From Agarivorans litoreus (GTDB taxonomy: Bacteria; Pseudomonadota; Gammaproteobacteria; Enterobacterales; Celerinatantimonadaceae): DNA of 64,000 nucleotides. Positions 26,177-34,916 of this stretch are shown here, in pieces (the first letter of the stretch is position 1; each line of letters opens with the position of its first letter). Made by a program: the position numbers and the translations under genes. The notes beneath the pieces were generated by a model. That model was not told where the DNA came from. It made no database searches and was given only the letters and a program-made list of their open reading frames with translations. The stretch covers positions 1,835,001 through 1,899,000 of the forward strand of contig NZ_BLPI01000001.1 in assembly GCF_019649015.1 (NCBI RefSeq). Direction: 5' to 3'.

Positions 26177-27021
26177 TGGATGCGATCCCGGTTTACAAAA
26201 CCAAGTGGAAGTGGCTGATCCTCAGCCTTGGCTTAGCCTTTCTATATCTGCCTATTTTAAGCCTAATTGCTTATTCGTTTAACGCTAACCGCTTAGTGAC
26301 GGTTTGGAGTGGCTTTTCTACCAAGTGGTATGGGGCACTGTTCAACGATTCGCTACTGATGAATGGCATTAGCTTAAGCTTACTCATTGGTTTTTTGTCT
26401 GCATCAGCAGCGGTTGTGTTGGGAACTCTCGCCGCCTTTGTGATGACCCGCTATAGTAAGTTTAGAGGTGAAACTAGCTTTGCCTTCATGATTACCGCGC
26501 CCTTAGTTATGCCAGAAGTGATCACTGGCTTAAGCTTGCTATTGCTGTTTATTTCTTTAGGCCAAGTATTTGATCTATTTAGCCAGCGCGGCATGCTAAC
26601 CATTTGGATTGCTCACGTCACCTTTTGTACCGCTTATGTTTCGGTGGTGGTGAGTTCGCGCTTACGCGAACTAGACAAGAGTATTGAAGAAGCCGCCATG
26701 GATTTAGGGGCTACCCCATTTAAGGTGTTTTTTGTAATCACCCTGCCCACTATTCTTCCAGCCTTGGTTGCAGGCTGGTTATTGGCCTTTACCTTATCCT
26801 TAGACGACCTAGTAATTGCCAGCTTTGTATCTGGCCCTAGTGCAACTACCTTACCGATGGTGGTGTTTTCTAGCGTAAGGTTAGGGGTAAGTCCCAAAAT
26901 TAATGCCCTAGCTACCCTGATTATTGGTGTAGTATCTGTCGCTACTTTTATTGCTTGGTGGTTAATGGCCAAAGCAGAAAAACGCCGCTTGCTGGAATTA
27001 AGAGTTCGCAATAGTCAATAG
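26176..27021 (+). CDS. potI: Polyamine ABC transporter permease (PotI-like)
   Basis: A 281-residue inner-membrane permease with six predicted helices and the EAA loop (SIEEAAMDLGATPFKVFFVITLPTILPAL). The start overlaps the potH stop by one base (TAATG). It is the partner of PotH. Confidence 0.92.
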   Translation: MDAIPVYKTKWKWLILSLGLAFLYLPILSLIAYSFNANRLVTVWSGFSTKWYGALFNDSLLMNGISLSLLIGFLSASAAVVLGTLAAFVMTRYSKFRGETSFAFMITAPLVMPEVITGLSLLLLFISLGQVFDLFSQRGMLTIWIAHVTFCTAYVSVVVSSRLRELDKSIEEAAMDLGATPFKVFFVITLPTILPALVAGWLLAFTLSLDDLVIASFVSGPSATTLPMVVFSSVRLGVSPKINALATLIIGVVSVATFIAWWLMAKAEKRRLLELRVRNSQ

Positions 27022-27047
27022 GCGTTGATATTTGAGGAACAAATTTA

Positions 27048-27590
27048 ATGGATGTTGGAAAACGCCTTAAAAGTATTCGCCTAATGCGCGGTATTTCGCA
27101 GCGCGAACTAGCCAAGCTCAGTGGGGTCACCAACAGTATGATCTCGCAAATTGAGCAAAACCAAGTCAACCCCTCGGTTGGCTCCTTAAAAAAGATCCTC
27201 GATGCGATCCCCATTTCTATGGGTGAGTTTTTCACCCTTGAAATGGAAAGTGACGATAAGATTTTTTATAGTGCCGAAGAGCTTACCGACTTGGGCGATG
27301 GCAAAGTAAAAATGCTGCTGGTTGGTAGTAAACAAAATGGTCGACAACTGGCAATTTTGCGCGAGATTTACCCGCCAGGCGCAGATACTGGCACCGAATT
27401 TATTCAACACGAAGGTGAAGAAGGTGGCATTGTAATCCGCGGAGAAATTGAAATTACCGTAGGCAGCAAATCTAAAGTACTAAAAGCTGGGGATTCTTAT
27501 TACTTTGAAACCCGTAAGCCACATCGCTTTCGCAATAAAAGTAAGGAAGAGTGTGAGCTCATCAGCGCCGCGACGCCACCTACTTTCTAA
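27048..27590 (+). CDS. puuR: PuuR-type XRE-cupin transcriptional regulator
   Basis: A 180-residue regulator with an N-terminal XRE helix-turn-helix (about residues 1-60; ISQRELAKLSGVTNSMISQIEQNQVNPSVGSL) and a C-terminal cupin (GEEGGIVIRGEIEITVGSKSKVLKAGDSYYFETRKPHRF). E. coli PuuR has this architecture and represses the puu genes until putrescine is present. It is the last gene of the polyamine operon, 26 bases after potI, so autoregulation is likely. Candidate operators are the TTAACACTSTGTTG sites at 19991 and 20063. Confidence 0.9.
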   Translation: MDVGKRLKSIRLMRGISQRELAKLSGVTNSMISQIEQNQVNPSVGSLKKILDAIPISMGEFFTLEMESDDKIFYSAEELTDLGDGKVKMLLVGSKQNGRQLAILREIYPPGADTGTEFIQHEGEEGGIVIRGEIEITVGSKSKVLKAGDSYYFETRKPHRFRNKSKEECELISAATPPTF

Positions 27591-27601
27591 GGGCTGTAAT
27601 A

Positions 27602-27626
27602 AAAAGGCCGCTGATGCGGCTTTTTT
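27602..27626. terminator. Terminator between puuR and RND pump (bidirectional)
   Basis: GCCGC-TGAT-GCGGC stem (27607-27620) flanked by AAAAAG on the left and TTTTTT on the right, between two convergent units. Confidence 0.85.
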
Positions 27627-27650
27627 ATTGGTAAACAACATGGCTAAGTA

Positions 27651-30600
27651 TTAATGCGCTACGGTGGGCTCACCTACCGATGGGATTTTGCGCTTGCCTT
27701 TGGCAATTATCGAAAAGACCACTGGCACAAAGAAGAATGACAGCATAGTGGTAAGCACCGTACCACCTGCAATGGCTACCGCAAACGGCGGCCAAAAGCC
27801 GCCACCTTCTAAAATTAGCGGTAAGAAGCCACCCACAGTGGTGATAGTGGTAGAAATAATATGCCGAGTGCAACTGAGCACCCCAAAACATATCGCTTCA
27901 TGATCGCCAGCACAGGCTTTAGCATCAGATTTAAGCTCGGCAACAATCACAATGGCCGCATTAATCGCTAAGCCCACCAGACCTAATAAACCAATAATCA
28001 CGGTAAAACCGAAGGGGTAATTAAATACAAATACACTTAACAAGCCTAAACCTGCCGCTTGAATAGCAGTAATCATAATTAAGAAGCTTAAACGGAAGGA
28101 GTTAAACGACAGCACCACCACAGTAATCAGCAATACCGCGATAATGCCAACACTGGCCAATAAATTGCCCACCGCCTCATTACGCTCGGCACCTTCACCA
28201 CCGAACTCTAAGCTATATCCAGCAGGAAGCGGAATATCGGCTTGTTCTAAACGCTCCCGAAATACTTCTAGCACTTGCTCAGGCAGAATATCGGTTTGCA
28301 AATAACCTTCTACGGTGTTTACTCGCTTACCATTACGACGCGGTATTTCGCCGCGACTGGGGCGAATATCTAGTTCTGCGATAGATGCTAGCGGTATATT
28401 CCCGGCCACTTGGCTGGTAAGGGTTATATCACCTAAGTTCTCAACGTGTTTACGTTGCTCATCGGCCAAACGGATCCTTACCGGCAAAGACTCACTGGCC
28501 TCGAGCACGCTACCGTTGATCCGACCCTGCAGGTTTGCCTGTAACTGACCGGCAATATCAGTTAATACAATGCCGCTTAAGCGAGATGCTTCTTCATTAA
28601 CCTTTAACCACACCTTGGGTGTACCCGCCAACAAAGTAGCGCGCGTATGCGTAACGTGGGGGATCTCGGAAAGAATGCGCCGGTATTGATCACCCAGTTC
28701 TTTAAGTTTATCTAGATTGGGGCCGTAAACCCGCAGCTCAATTGGCGCGTTAAAAGGAGGCCCCTGCTCTAGCTTCCGGACTAAAATTTGCGCCTCGGGA
28801 TAGAGCAAATCAAACTCGACTTGTAACTTAGGAATCAAATCATTAGCAGCTCTAAAGTCGTCAGTCTTAATCATTGCTTGGGCGTAGTTTTTGGCACCCT
28901 GCTGGCGCAGCATCAAGTTGTAGTAAAACGAGGGGGCATTATTGCCTACAAACCAACTCACCGAGCTGATGCCCTCTTTGGCATATAAATGCTCGGTTAA
29001 CTTTTCGGTTAAACGTTCGGTGGCGTAGATACTCGATTGTGGCGCCATGTACACTTCAATTTGGAACATGTCACGATCAGACGGCGGAAAGAATTGCTCG
29101 GTTAAACTGCCAGCGCTGTAGAAACCCAAAATTGGCAGGCTAGATACCACAATAATTGCTAGTTTAGGGTAGCGTAGACTAGTACGTAAACAGGCTTTAA
29201 AGGCACCGCTGAGCCAAGTAACTTGCACGCCTTTTTCGTACCAATGATCGGCAGTTTGTTGTGAAGGCAAAAAATGCCCAGAGAAAATCGCCACTAGGGT
29301 ATGCGAAATAAAGTAAGAACCAATTAGCGAGAAAATCACGCTAAGTGCAATACCACCAACAAACTCACCGGCAGGTCCTGGCATTAATACAATCGGTAAG
29401 AAAGCAAGAATGGTGGTTAAAGTAGACCCCAGCAATGGCAGCCACAAATGAGCTAAAGACTCTTTAACCGCCTGTAAACCGCTCTTGCCCTGCTGGCGCT
29501 TTTGGGCAATGGTGTCGGCCATCACAATGGCGTTATCCACCATAATACCCAAGGCTACCACTAGGCCGGTTACTGACATTTGGTGAATGGGCAAGCCGTA
29601 AAACTTCATACAGGCTAAGGTGAACATTACCGTTAGTGGCAAGGACAAACCAACAATAAGCGCCGAACGCCAACCTAAAGTAAGCAGCAACACCACCACA
29701 ATAATGGCAAAACCAATCAGCACGTTAACCACTAACTCACCAAGACGTTTAGCGGTATAACCATCTTGTTCAAAGATAACCTCGGCGCTGACATTACTGG
29801 GCAAAATGGTACGGTAGTCATCCAGTGCTTGGTTCACTCGAGCGCTCCACAAATCGACCCGATATTCAGAGAGCATTCTTATGCCCACTACCACCGCATA
29901 ATCGCGCTCTACTACAGCAATTTGCTCGGGTGGAGATTTAAGCTGGCGTGTTACTTTGGCCAAATCACCTAAGCGGAATACATAACCATTTTCGGCGCTG
30001 CTTACTGGGATATTCTTAATCCGCTCTAGCGAGTTAAGCTCCCCTTCCAGCTCCAGTTGCATTCGCGTATTGTCGTTGGTCAGTTCGCCTGCCGATACTT
30101 TGGCATCGGCTCCGGCGATAATTTGCGACACTTGCTCGGTGGTTAGCTGCATGGCGCCCGCTTGGTAGGGTTCAATTTCTACCAGTATTTCTTCTTCACC
30201 CTGCCCTTGTAAGTCAACAAAGTCGGTTCCTGCCACATTGCGCAAACGGTTTTGTAACTCTTTAGCATAGCGACCAAGAATAGCTAAATCGGTATCTCCG
30301 GGGCCTGTCCAACGCAGTGCAACCAAGGTGGTAAACGCATAACCTCGGTCATCATCGACTACTGGCTCAGAACTCCCCAAGGGCAACAAGGGGGGGAGCT
30401 CTCCCACCAAATCGCGCACCCTTGCCCATACGGGAACAACATCTATCACTTCATCTTTAAGCTCAACTTGCAGCACCGAAAAGCCAGGACGAGAAGAGGA
30501 TTGAACCCGTTTAATTTCCGGCAACTTACGAATTTTATTTTCGATGAGCTCAGTGACCAAGGCTTCAACCCGTTCTGCTGAGGCGCCGGGATATTGAGTC

Positions 30601-30737
30601 ACAATACTGGCAAAGCGACTGGTAATTTTAGGATCTTCGCTGCGCGGTAAGGTGCTAACCGCCCCCATGCCAGCCACCACAATCAGCGCAATAAGCAGGG
30701 CAATTAAACGCCCATTGTTATAAATGGCTGCAATCAT
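27651..30737 (-). CDS. RND efflux pump inner-membrane transporter
   Basis: A 1028-residue AcrB-superfamily permease: N-terminal helix, periplasmic porter domain, the TM block with GLVVALGIMVDNAIVMADT (proton-relay Asp region) and a duplicated second half with GLLGLVGLAINAAIVIVAE. The start ATG overlaps the stop of the adaptor gene by four bases. It would exchange protons for substrates extruded through a TolC-like channel, which is not encoded in this two-gene unit. Its place inside the polyamine cluster raises export of polyamines or toxic aldehydes as a hypothesis. Confidence 0.92.
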   Translation of the reverse strand: MIAAIYNNGRLIALLIALIVVAGMGAVSTLPRSEDPKITSRFASIVTQYPGASAERVEALVTELIENKIRKLPEIKRVQSSSRPGFSVLQVELKDEVIDVVPVWARVRDLVGELPPLLPLGSSEPVVDDDRGYAFTTLVALRWTGPGDTDLAILGRYAKELQNRLRNVAGTDFVDLQGQGEEEILVEIEPYQAGAMQLTTEQVSQIIAGADAKVSAGELTNDNTRMQLELEGELNSLERIKNIPVSSAENGYVFRLGDLAKVTRQLKSPPEQIAVVERDYAVVVGIRMLSEYRVDLWSARVNQALDDYRTILPSNVSAEVIFEQDGYTAKRLGELVVNVLIGFAIIVVVLLLTLGWRSALIVGLSLPLTVMFTLACMKFYGLPIHQMSVTGLVVALGIMVDNAIVMADTIAQKRQQGKSGLQAVKESLAHLWLPLLGSTLTTILAFLPIVLMPGPAGEFVGGIALSVIFSLIGSYFISHTLVAIFSGHFLPSQQTADHWYEKGVQVTWLSGAFKACLRTSLRYPKLAIIVVSSLPILGFYSAGSLTEQFFPPSDRDMFQIEVYMAPQSSIYATERLTEKLTEHLYAKEGISSVSWFVGNNAPSFYYNLMLRQQGAKNYAQAMIKTDDFRAANDLIPKLQVEFDLLYPEAQILVRKLEQGPPFNAPIELRVYGPNLDKLKELGDQYRRILSEIPHVTHTRATLLAGTPKVWLKVNEEASRLSGIVLTDIAGQLQANLQGRINGSVLEASESLPVRIRLADEQRKHVENLGDITLTSQVAGNIPLASIAELDIRPSRGEIPRRNGKRVNTVEGYLQTDILPEQVLEVFRERLEQADIPLPAGYSLEFGGEGAERNEAVGNLLASVGIIAVLLITVVVLSFNSFRLSFLIMITAIQAAGLGLLSVFVFNYPFGFTVIIGLLGLVGLAINAAIVIVAELKSDAKACAGDHEAICFGVLSCTRHIISTTITTVGGFLPLILEGGGFWPPFAVAIAGGTVLTTMLSFFFVPVVFSIIAKGKRKIPSVGEPTVAH

Positions 30738-31861
30738 TGGCTGTGCGCCTTGCTTGGGTTAACCGTTTGACCGGGCACATAACGGTGCATTCCTGTAGCA
30801 ACAATGGCTTCGCCAGCTTGCAGCGCGCCTCTCACAAAAGCTTGCTCTTCGGTGGCATAACGCACACTTACATCACGGCGTTCTAACTTAAAGCTTCCAT
30901 CACTTTGCGCCACAATGGCATATACATTCCACAAGCCTCTTACCCCGTCGGTAATCGCGCTCACTGGCACCCAATAACCCGGTTCTTTAACGGTTTCCAC
31001 TACATTTAGATAGGCCAACTGGCCACTCACTAAGCGATCGTTATCTGGTAACGCAAAACGTAATTGCACAGTACGCGTAACCGGATCTACCTGACCGCCC
31101 GCAGCCACTAAATCCACCGAATAATTGCGTTTTGCCACCGTTACCGATTTTGGGGTAACCAAATCTACGTGCTCAAGCAAACGCACTGGCACGCCCACTT
31201 TTACTTCATTTGCACCTTGCTGCAACACCGTAAGCACCGGTTGAGATGCCCCCACTACCGCACCTTCAGACACCGTTCGTTTATCAATAATACCGTTATA
31301 AGGAGCCAGTAATGTAGATTTTTCGATGCGGGTGCGATTAGCTTTAATTGAAGCGTCGATACGTGCTTTATTGGCTTTTAAGGATTTTTGCTGAGCTACC
31401 AGTTCATCAACACTTTGCGCCGAGGCATATCCGTCGCTCTTAAGGGATTTAACCCGTTTTAAGTTAGCTTGAACTAGAGCAGCATCGGCTGCTATTTGTT
31501 GTAGTTGTGCTTGTAAGTCTATGTATTCAATTTCTAGCAGCTCGGTGTCTAGCTGCATCAGCACATCACCTTGCAAAACACGTTCGCCTTCATCTACGAA
31601 TATTTTGGATATTTTACCAGCCAGTTCAAAACCAATATCGGCACGCTGTTTAGCAATAACTTGCCCAACAAACTGCCGTTCAACTGCATAGTCCTCACTT
31701 AATACCGGCACAAAAGTTTGTACTTGTTGCACATTCACCGAAGTATCGGCAAACAGTTCGTCATCTGCGGCAACAGCATGCTGACTCAATGCATTCACTG
31801 CCATCCCCCAAAAAACAAGGGATATGAGTAAAAAGGTGAATGAAAATAATGGCCTAGGCAT
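30734..31861 (-). CDS. RND periplasmic adaptor (membrane fusion protein)
   Basis: A 375-residue HlyD/AcrA-type adaptor: N-terminal signal or anchor (about residues 1-30), split lipoyl domain (IGFELAGKISKIFVDEGERVLQGDVLMQLD and ..LLAPYNGIIDKRTVSEGAVV), an alpha-hairpin between them and the beta-barrel/MP domains. It is co-transcribed with, and translationally coupled to, the transporter at 27651. No typical lipobox cysteine is seen, so anchoring by the hydrophobic N-terminus or release to the periplasm are both possible. Confidence 0.91.
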   Translation of the reverse strand: MPRPLFSFTFLLISLVFWGMAVNALSQHAVAADDELFADTSVNVQQVQTFVPVLSEDYAVERQFVGQVIAKQRADIGFELAGKISKIFVDEGERVLQGDVLMQLDTELLEIEYIDLQAQLQQIAADAALVQANLKRVKSLKSDGYASAQSVDELVAQQKSLKANKARIDASIKANRTRIEKSTLLAPYNGIIDKRTVSEGAVVGASQPVLTVLQQGANEVKVGVPVRLLEHVDLVTPKSVTVAKRNYSVDLVAAGGQVDPVTRTVQLRFALPDNDRLVSGQLAYLNVVETVKEPGYWVPVSAITDGVRGLWNVYAIVAQSDGSFKLERRDVSVRYATEEQAFVRGALQAGEAIVATGMHRYVPGQTVNPSKAHSQ

Positions 31862-32017
31862 ATAAACGTCCGTGTAACAAAAAGTAGTGAGAGCTTCATT
31901 CAGTGTAGGAAGAGTGCTCTTTAGTGTCTAGTGTTTGCTTGCTCAATTAGCCTGCTATTTTCTACTAACAGGCTAGCTATGTCATTTTATACAAAACACT
32001 TGTAGTAATTAGAGAAG

Positions 32018-32034
32018 CAATTCACAATGAATTG
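32018..32034. promoter_or_regulatory. Palindromic operator candidate upstream of agmatinase
   Basis: Perfect inverted repeat CAATTCA-CAA-TGAATTG, 29 bases before the agmatinase start and in the intergenic region shared with the divergent RND operon. It may bind a dimeric regulator; which one is unknown. Confidence 0.45.
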
Positions 32035-32062
32035 TTAACTATTTCATAGCAAGGAATAAATA

Positions 32063-32986
32063 ATGAGCACGCTTGCCGATCATCCTGATTACTCGCTGTA
32101 CTCCAACGCAAATACCTTTTTACGACAGCGCTTAGATCATCGTCCCGAGCAAAGTGATGCCGACGTGGTGATAACGGGCCTTCCTTTTGACTTAGCCACA
32201 ACCGGGCGCTCCGGTGCGCGATTGGGTCCTGATGCCATTCGCCGCGCGTCAGTCAACATCGCTTGGGAAGAAAAACGCTGGCCTTGGGATTTTACATTGC
32301 TCGAACGAATCCGTTTAGTGGATGCTGGAGACTTAGTCTTTGATTGTGGTGAGCAAGCACAATTTGTAGAAAGACTCGAAGTCTACGCCAAACAACTACT
32401 AAAAACAGGCAAAACCATGCTTAGCTTTGGTGGCGATCACTTTGTTACGCTGCCACTATTGCGCGCTCACGCAAAACAATTCGGGAAAATGGCGCTAATA
32501 CATTTTGACGCGCACACTGATACCTACAGCGAAGGTAGCCGCTACGACCACGGCACCATGTTTTACCATGCGCCCAAAGAAGGTTTAATCGACCCTACGC
32601 ACTCAGTACAGGTAGGTATTCGCACTGAGTATCAGCGAGTGGGCCACCCATTCACAGTCATCGATGCTGACCAAGCCAATAACCTAAGCATTGAGCAAGT
32701 GGTAGATAGCATCCGTAAGCAAGTGGCGGATTTGCCAATTTATCTTAGCTTCGACATAGATTGTTTAGACCCCGCCTACGCGCCAGGCACCGGTACGCCA
32801 GTTGCTGGCGGTTTAAGCAGCAATCGAATTCTGCAAATCTTGCGTGGTTTAAAGGGTTTAAACATTGTCGGCATGGACGTAGTAGAAGTCGCGCCCGCTT
32901 ATGATAATAGCGAAGTGACAGCATTGGCCGCAGCGACCATTGCAGTGGAATTATTACACCTTTGGGCTGCTAAAAACCGCCCGTAA
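32063..32986 (+). CDS. speB: Agmatinase
   Basis: A 307-residue ureohydrolase hydrolysing agmatine to putrescine and urea. Its Mn-binding motifs are [11 protein letters not shown] (His), FDAHTDTY (Asp-x-His-x-Asp) and [18 protein letters not shown] (Asp-x-Asp). E. coli SpeB is 306 residues with the same motifs. Ribosome site AAGGAA. It feeds putrescine into the Puu pathway encoded around it. Confidence 0.95.
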   Translation: MSTLADHPDYSLYSNANTFLRQRLDHRPEQSDADVVITGLPFDLATTGRSGARLGPDAIRRASVNIAWEEKRWPWDFTLLERIRLVDAGDLVFDCGEQAQFVERLEVYAKQLLKTGKTMLSFGGDHFVTLPLLRAHAKQFGKMALIHFDAHTDTYSEGSRYDHGTMFYHAPKEGLIDPTHSVQVGIRTEYQRVGHPFTVIDADQANNLSIEQVVDSIRKQVADLPIYLSFDIDCLDPAYAPGTGTPVAGGLSSNRILQILRGLKGLNIVGMDVVEVAPAYDNSEVTALAAATIAVELLHLWAAKNRP

Positions 32987-33034
32987 CTAGCTCTCTGGCC
33001 AATACAGCTATACTTGTAGTGACAAGCTAAGATA

Positions 33035-33058
33035 ACTGGCAATACTTTAGTTGCCAGT
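33035..33058. other. Stem-loop after speB
   Basis: ACTGGCAA-TACTTTAG-TTGCCAGT, an 8-bp perfect stem between speB and the small gene at 33104. There is no T-run, so it is not a classical terminator; it may be an mRNA-stabilising or regulatory structure. Confidence 0.45.
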
Positions 33059-33103
33059 AACATCTTGGTTTAGCCACCTCATTAGGATGTATAGGAGGAC
33101 GCT

Positions 33104-33307
33104 ATGAGTGATTGTTGTTTATTGCCTAAGGGCACCGATCTGATTAGAGCGGTTAAGTATATCGGCGAGCACCATTGTCATGATGCTCGCTCCTTAAACG
33201 ATGTAGCGTTTCGCTTTGACTTGAACCCTCTGGATCAACAGTTCATTTTGGACCACTTTATCGAGCAGCCCGATCCCATTAACGCTAAGTCAAATCAATC
33301 CAAGTAG
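33104..33307 (+). CDS. Small protein of unknown function (67 residues)
   Basis: The ORF begins ATG after a strong ribosome site (TAGGAGGACGCT) and encodes MSDCCLLPKGTDLIRAVKYI.. with several His and Cys residues (CC near the N-terminus, HHCHDAR). The predicted fold is alpha-helical and no family is recognised. It lies downstream of speB in the same direction and its 3' end overlaps the convergent puuC gene by 23 bases. The ribosome site makes expression likely. Confidence 0.6.
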   Translation: MSDCCLLPKGTDLIRAVKYIGEHHCHDARSLNDVAFRFDLNPLDQQFILDHFIEQPDPINAKSNQSK

Positions 33308-34781
33308 ACTTAAGCTCGGTGTATTTTTCTAGCGCATGCAAGGATTTGTCGCGCCCATTCCCCGACTGCTTAAATCCACCAAAGGGCATGGTCATATCAC
33401 CGCCATCCCAATTGTTCACAAATACTGTACCCGCCCGCAGGGCGCGTGAAGTGCGCACCGCAGTATTAATGTCACTGGTCCACACTCCGGCGGCTAGGCC
33501 GTATTCAGTATCATTGGCTAAGGCAATGCCCTGCTCAAGCTCGTCAAACACTTGAATCACTAATACTGGGCCAAAGATCTCTTGCTTAACGATATCCAGC
33601 TTGGCATCTACATCATCAAAAATAGTCGGTTTAAGGAAGTAGCCACCACTTTCCTGTAAGGCTTGCTCACCGCCACATAACAACTTCGCACCTTGAGCTT
33701 TTGCTTGGTCTATAAAGCCCAGTACTCGCTGCATCTGTACTTCGTCAACCATTGCCCCCATGCTGGTATTGGGATCCAATGGGTTGCCCGGTTGCCAGTT
33801 ATCAACAAGGGTCAGCATTTTATCTACTAAGGCTTTATGCACACTGCGATGCACGATAAGCCGAGAGCCCGCAGTGCAAACTTCACCTTGATTATAAAAA
33901 ATCGCTGCAACCGCAGTGGCGGCGGCTTTATCTAAATCGGCAACATCAGCACACACCAAATTCGGGCTTTTACCACCACACTCCATAAAAGCACGTTTTA
34001 AGTTCGATTGCCCGGAAAACTCCACCAGCTTTTTACCCACAGCAGTAGAGCCAGTGAAGGTAATGCAATCCACATCCATGTGCAGTGCTAAAGCCTGCCC
34101 AGCGGTGTGCCCATAACCCGGCAACACATTAAACACGCCATCGGGAATGCCCGCTTGCTTCGCCAGCTGCGCTAAATACAACGCACTTAAGGGGGATTTT
34201 TCCGAAGGTTTTAAAATAACCGAATTACCGGTGGCCAAGGCAGGTCCGATCTTCCACGAGGCCATCACTAAGGGAAAATTCCACGGCACAATGGCAGCCA
34301 CTACACCCAAGGCCTCTCGTGTCACTAAAGCAAGAGCATCGGTGGTAACTGGCGCGACTTCATCATAAACCTTATCTATCGCTTCACCATTCCAAGCAAT
34401 ACAACGGGCGGTGGCGGGCGCGTCGTAAGAGAGCGCATCGCCAATCGGTTTGCCCATGTCTAAGCTTTCTAACAGTGCTAATTGTGCTTGATGTTGTTCA
34501 ATTAGCTGAGCAAAAGCTTGTAGCACTTGCTTGCGCTCGGCCGGAGCAAGGCTTGACCACACCCCGCTTTGATAAGCAGCCCGTGCAGCGCTTACCGCCA
34601 ATTCAACATCGGCGGCATCACACTCAGCCACCTCAGCTAGCACTTGACCGGTCGCGGGGTTAATGCTGCTAAAGGTTTTTCCTGATTGCGCATCCACAAA
34701 CGCTCCGTTAATAAATGCCTTAGTGGGGAATTCCAATTCCCGCGCTTGTTGTTGCCAATAAGCTAGATCCTGCTGCGCCAT
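33285..34781 (-). CDS. puuC: Gamma-glutamyl-gamma-aminobutyraldehyde dehydrogenase PuuC
   Basis: A 498-residue aldehyde dehydrogenase (E. coli PuuC 495). Visible motifs: NAD-binding VPWNFPLVMASWKIGPALATGN and TGSTAVGK, catalytic Glu region MECGGKSPNLV, catalytic Cys in YNQGEVCTAGSRL, and the C-terminal MPFGGFKQSGNGRDKSLHALEKYTELKSTWI. The N-terminus AYWQQQARELEFPTKAFINGAF resembles PuuC. It oxidises gamma-glutamyl-aminobutyraldehyde to gamma-glutamyl-GABA. The ATG at 34781 is preceded by GGAGGGAAC, so I prefer it to a start 24 bases upstream. Confidence 0.92.
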   Translation of the reverse strand: MAQQDLAYWQQQARELEFPTKAFINGAFVDAQSGKTFSSINPATGQVLAEVAECDAADVELAVSAARAAYQSGVWSSLAPAERKQVLQAFAQLIEQHQAQLALLESLDMGKPIGDALSYDAPATARCIAWNGEAIDKVYDEVAPVTTDALALVTREALGVVAAIVPWNFPLVMASWKIGPALATGNSVILKPSEKSPLSALYLAQLAKQAGIPDGVFNVLPGYGHTAGQALALHMDVDCITFTGSTAVGKKLVEFSGQSNLKRAFMECGGKSPNLVCADVADLDKAAATAVAAIFYNQGEVCTAGSRLIVHRSVHKALVDKMLTLVDNWQPGNPLDPNTSMGAMVDEVQMQRVLGFIDQAKAQGAKLLCGGEQALQESGGYFLKPTIFDDVDAKLDIVKQEIFGPVLVIQVFDELEQGIALANDTEYGLAAGVWTSDINTAVRTSRALRAGTVFVNNWDGGDMTMPFGGFKQSGNGRDKSLHALEKYTELKSTWIDLT

Positions 34782-34870
34782 GTTCCCTCCGGATGAATCC
34801 ATCAACTGTTACCCAATAATGAACAAAACTACACAAATATTAAATTTTATTCCATACTTGATACAGTTTA

Positions 34871-34888
34871 TTTAACATTCAGTGTTCT
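34871..34888. promoter_or_regulatory. Putative PuuR-like operator upstream of puuC/amidotransferase
   Basis: TTTAACATTCAGTGTTCT contains AACA..TGTT half-sites and, reversed, AACACTGAATGTTAAA, sharing AACACTG with the TTAACACTGTGTTG sites near 20 kb. It lies in the divergent promoter region of puuC and the glutamine amidotransferase. The spacing differs by two bases from the other sites, so this is tentative. Confidence 0.35.
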
Positions 34889-34916
34889 GTATATAACTAT
34901 TCTTTAGGTGTTTACT

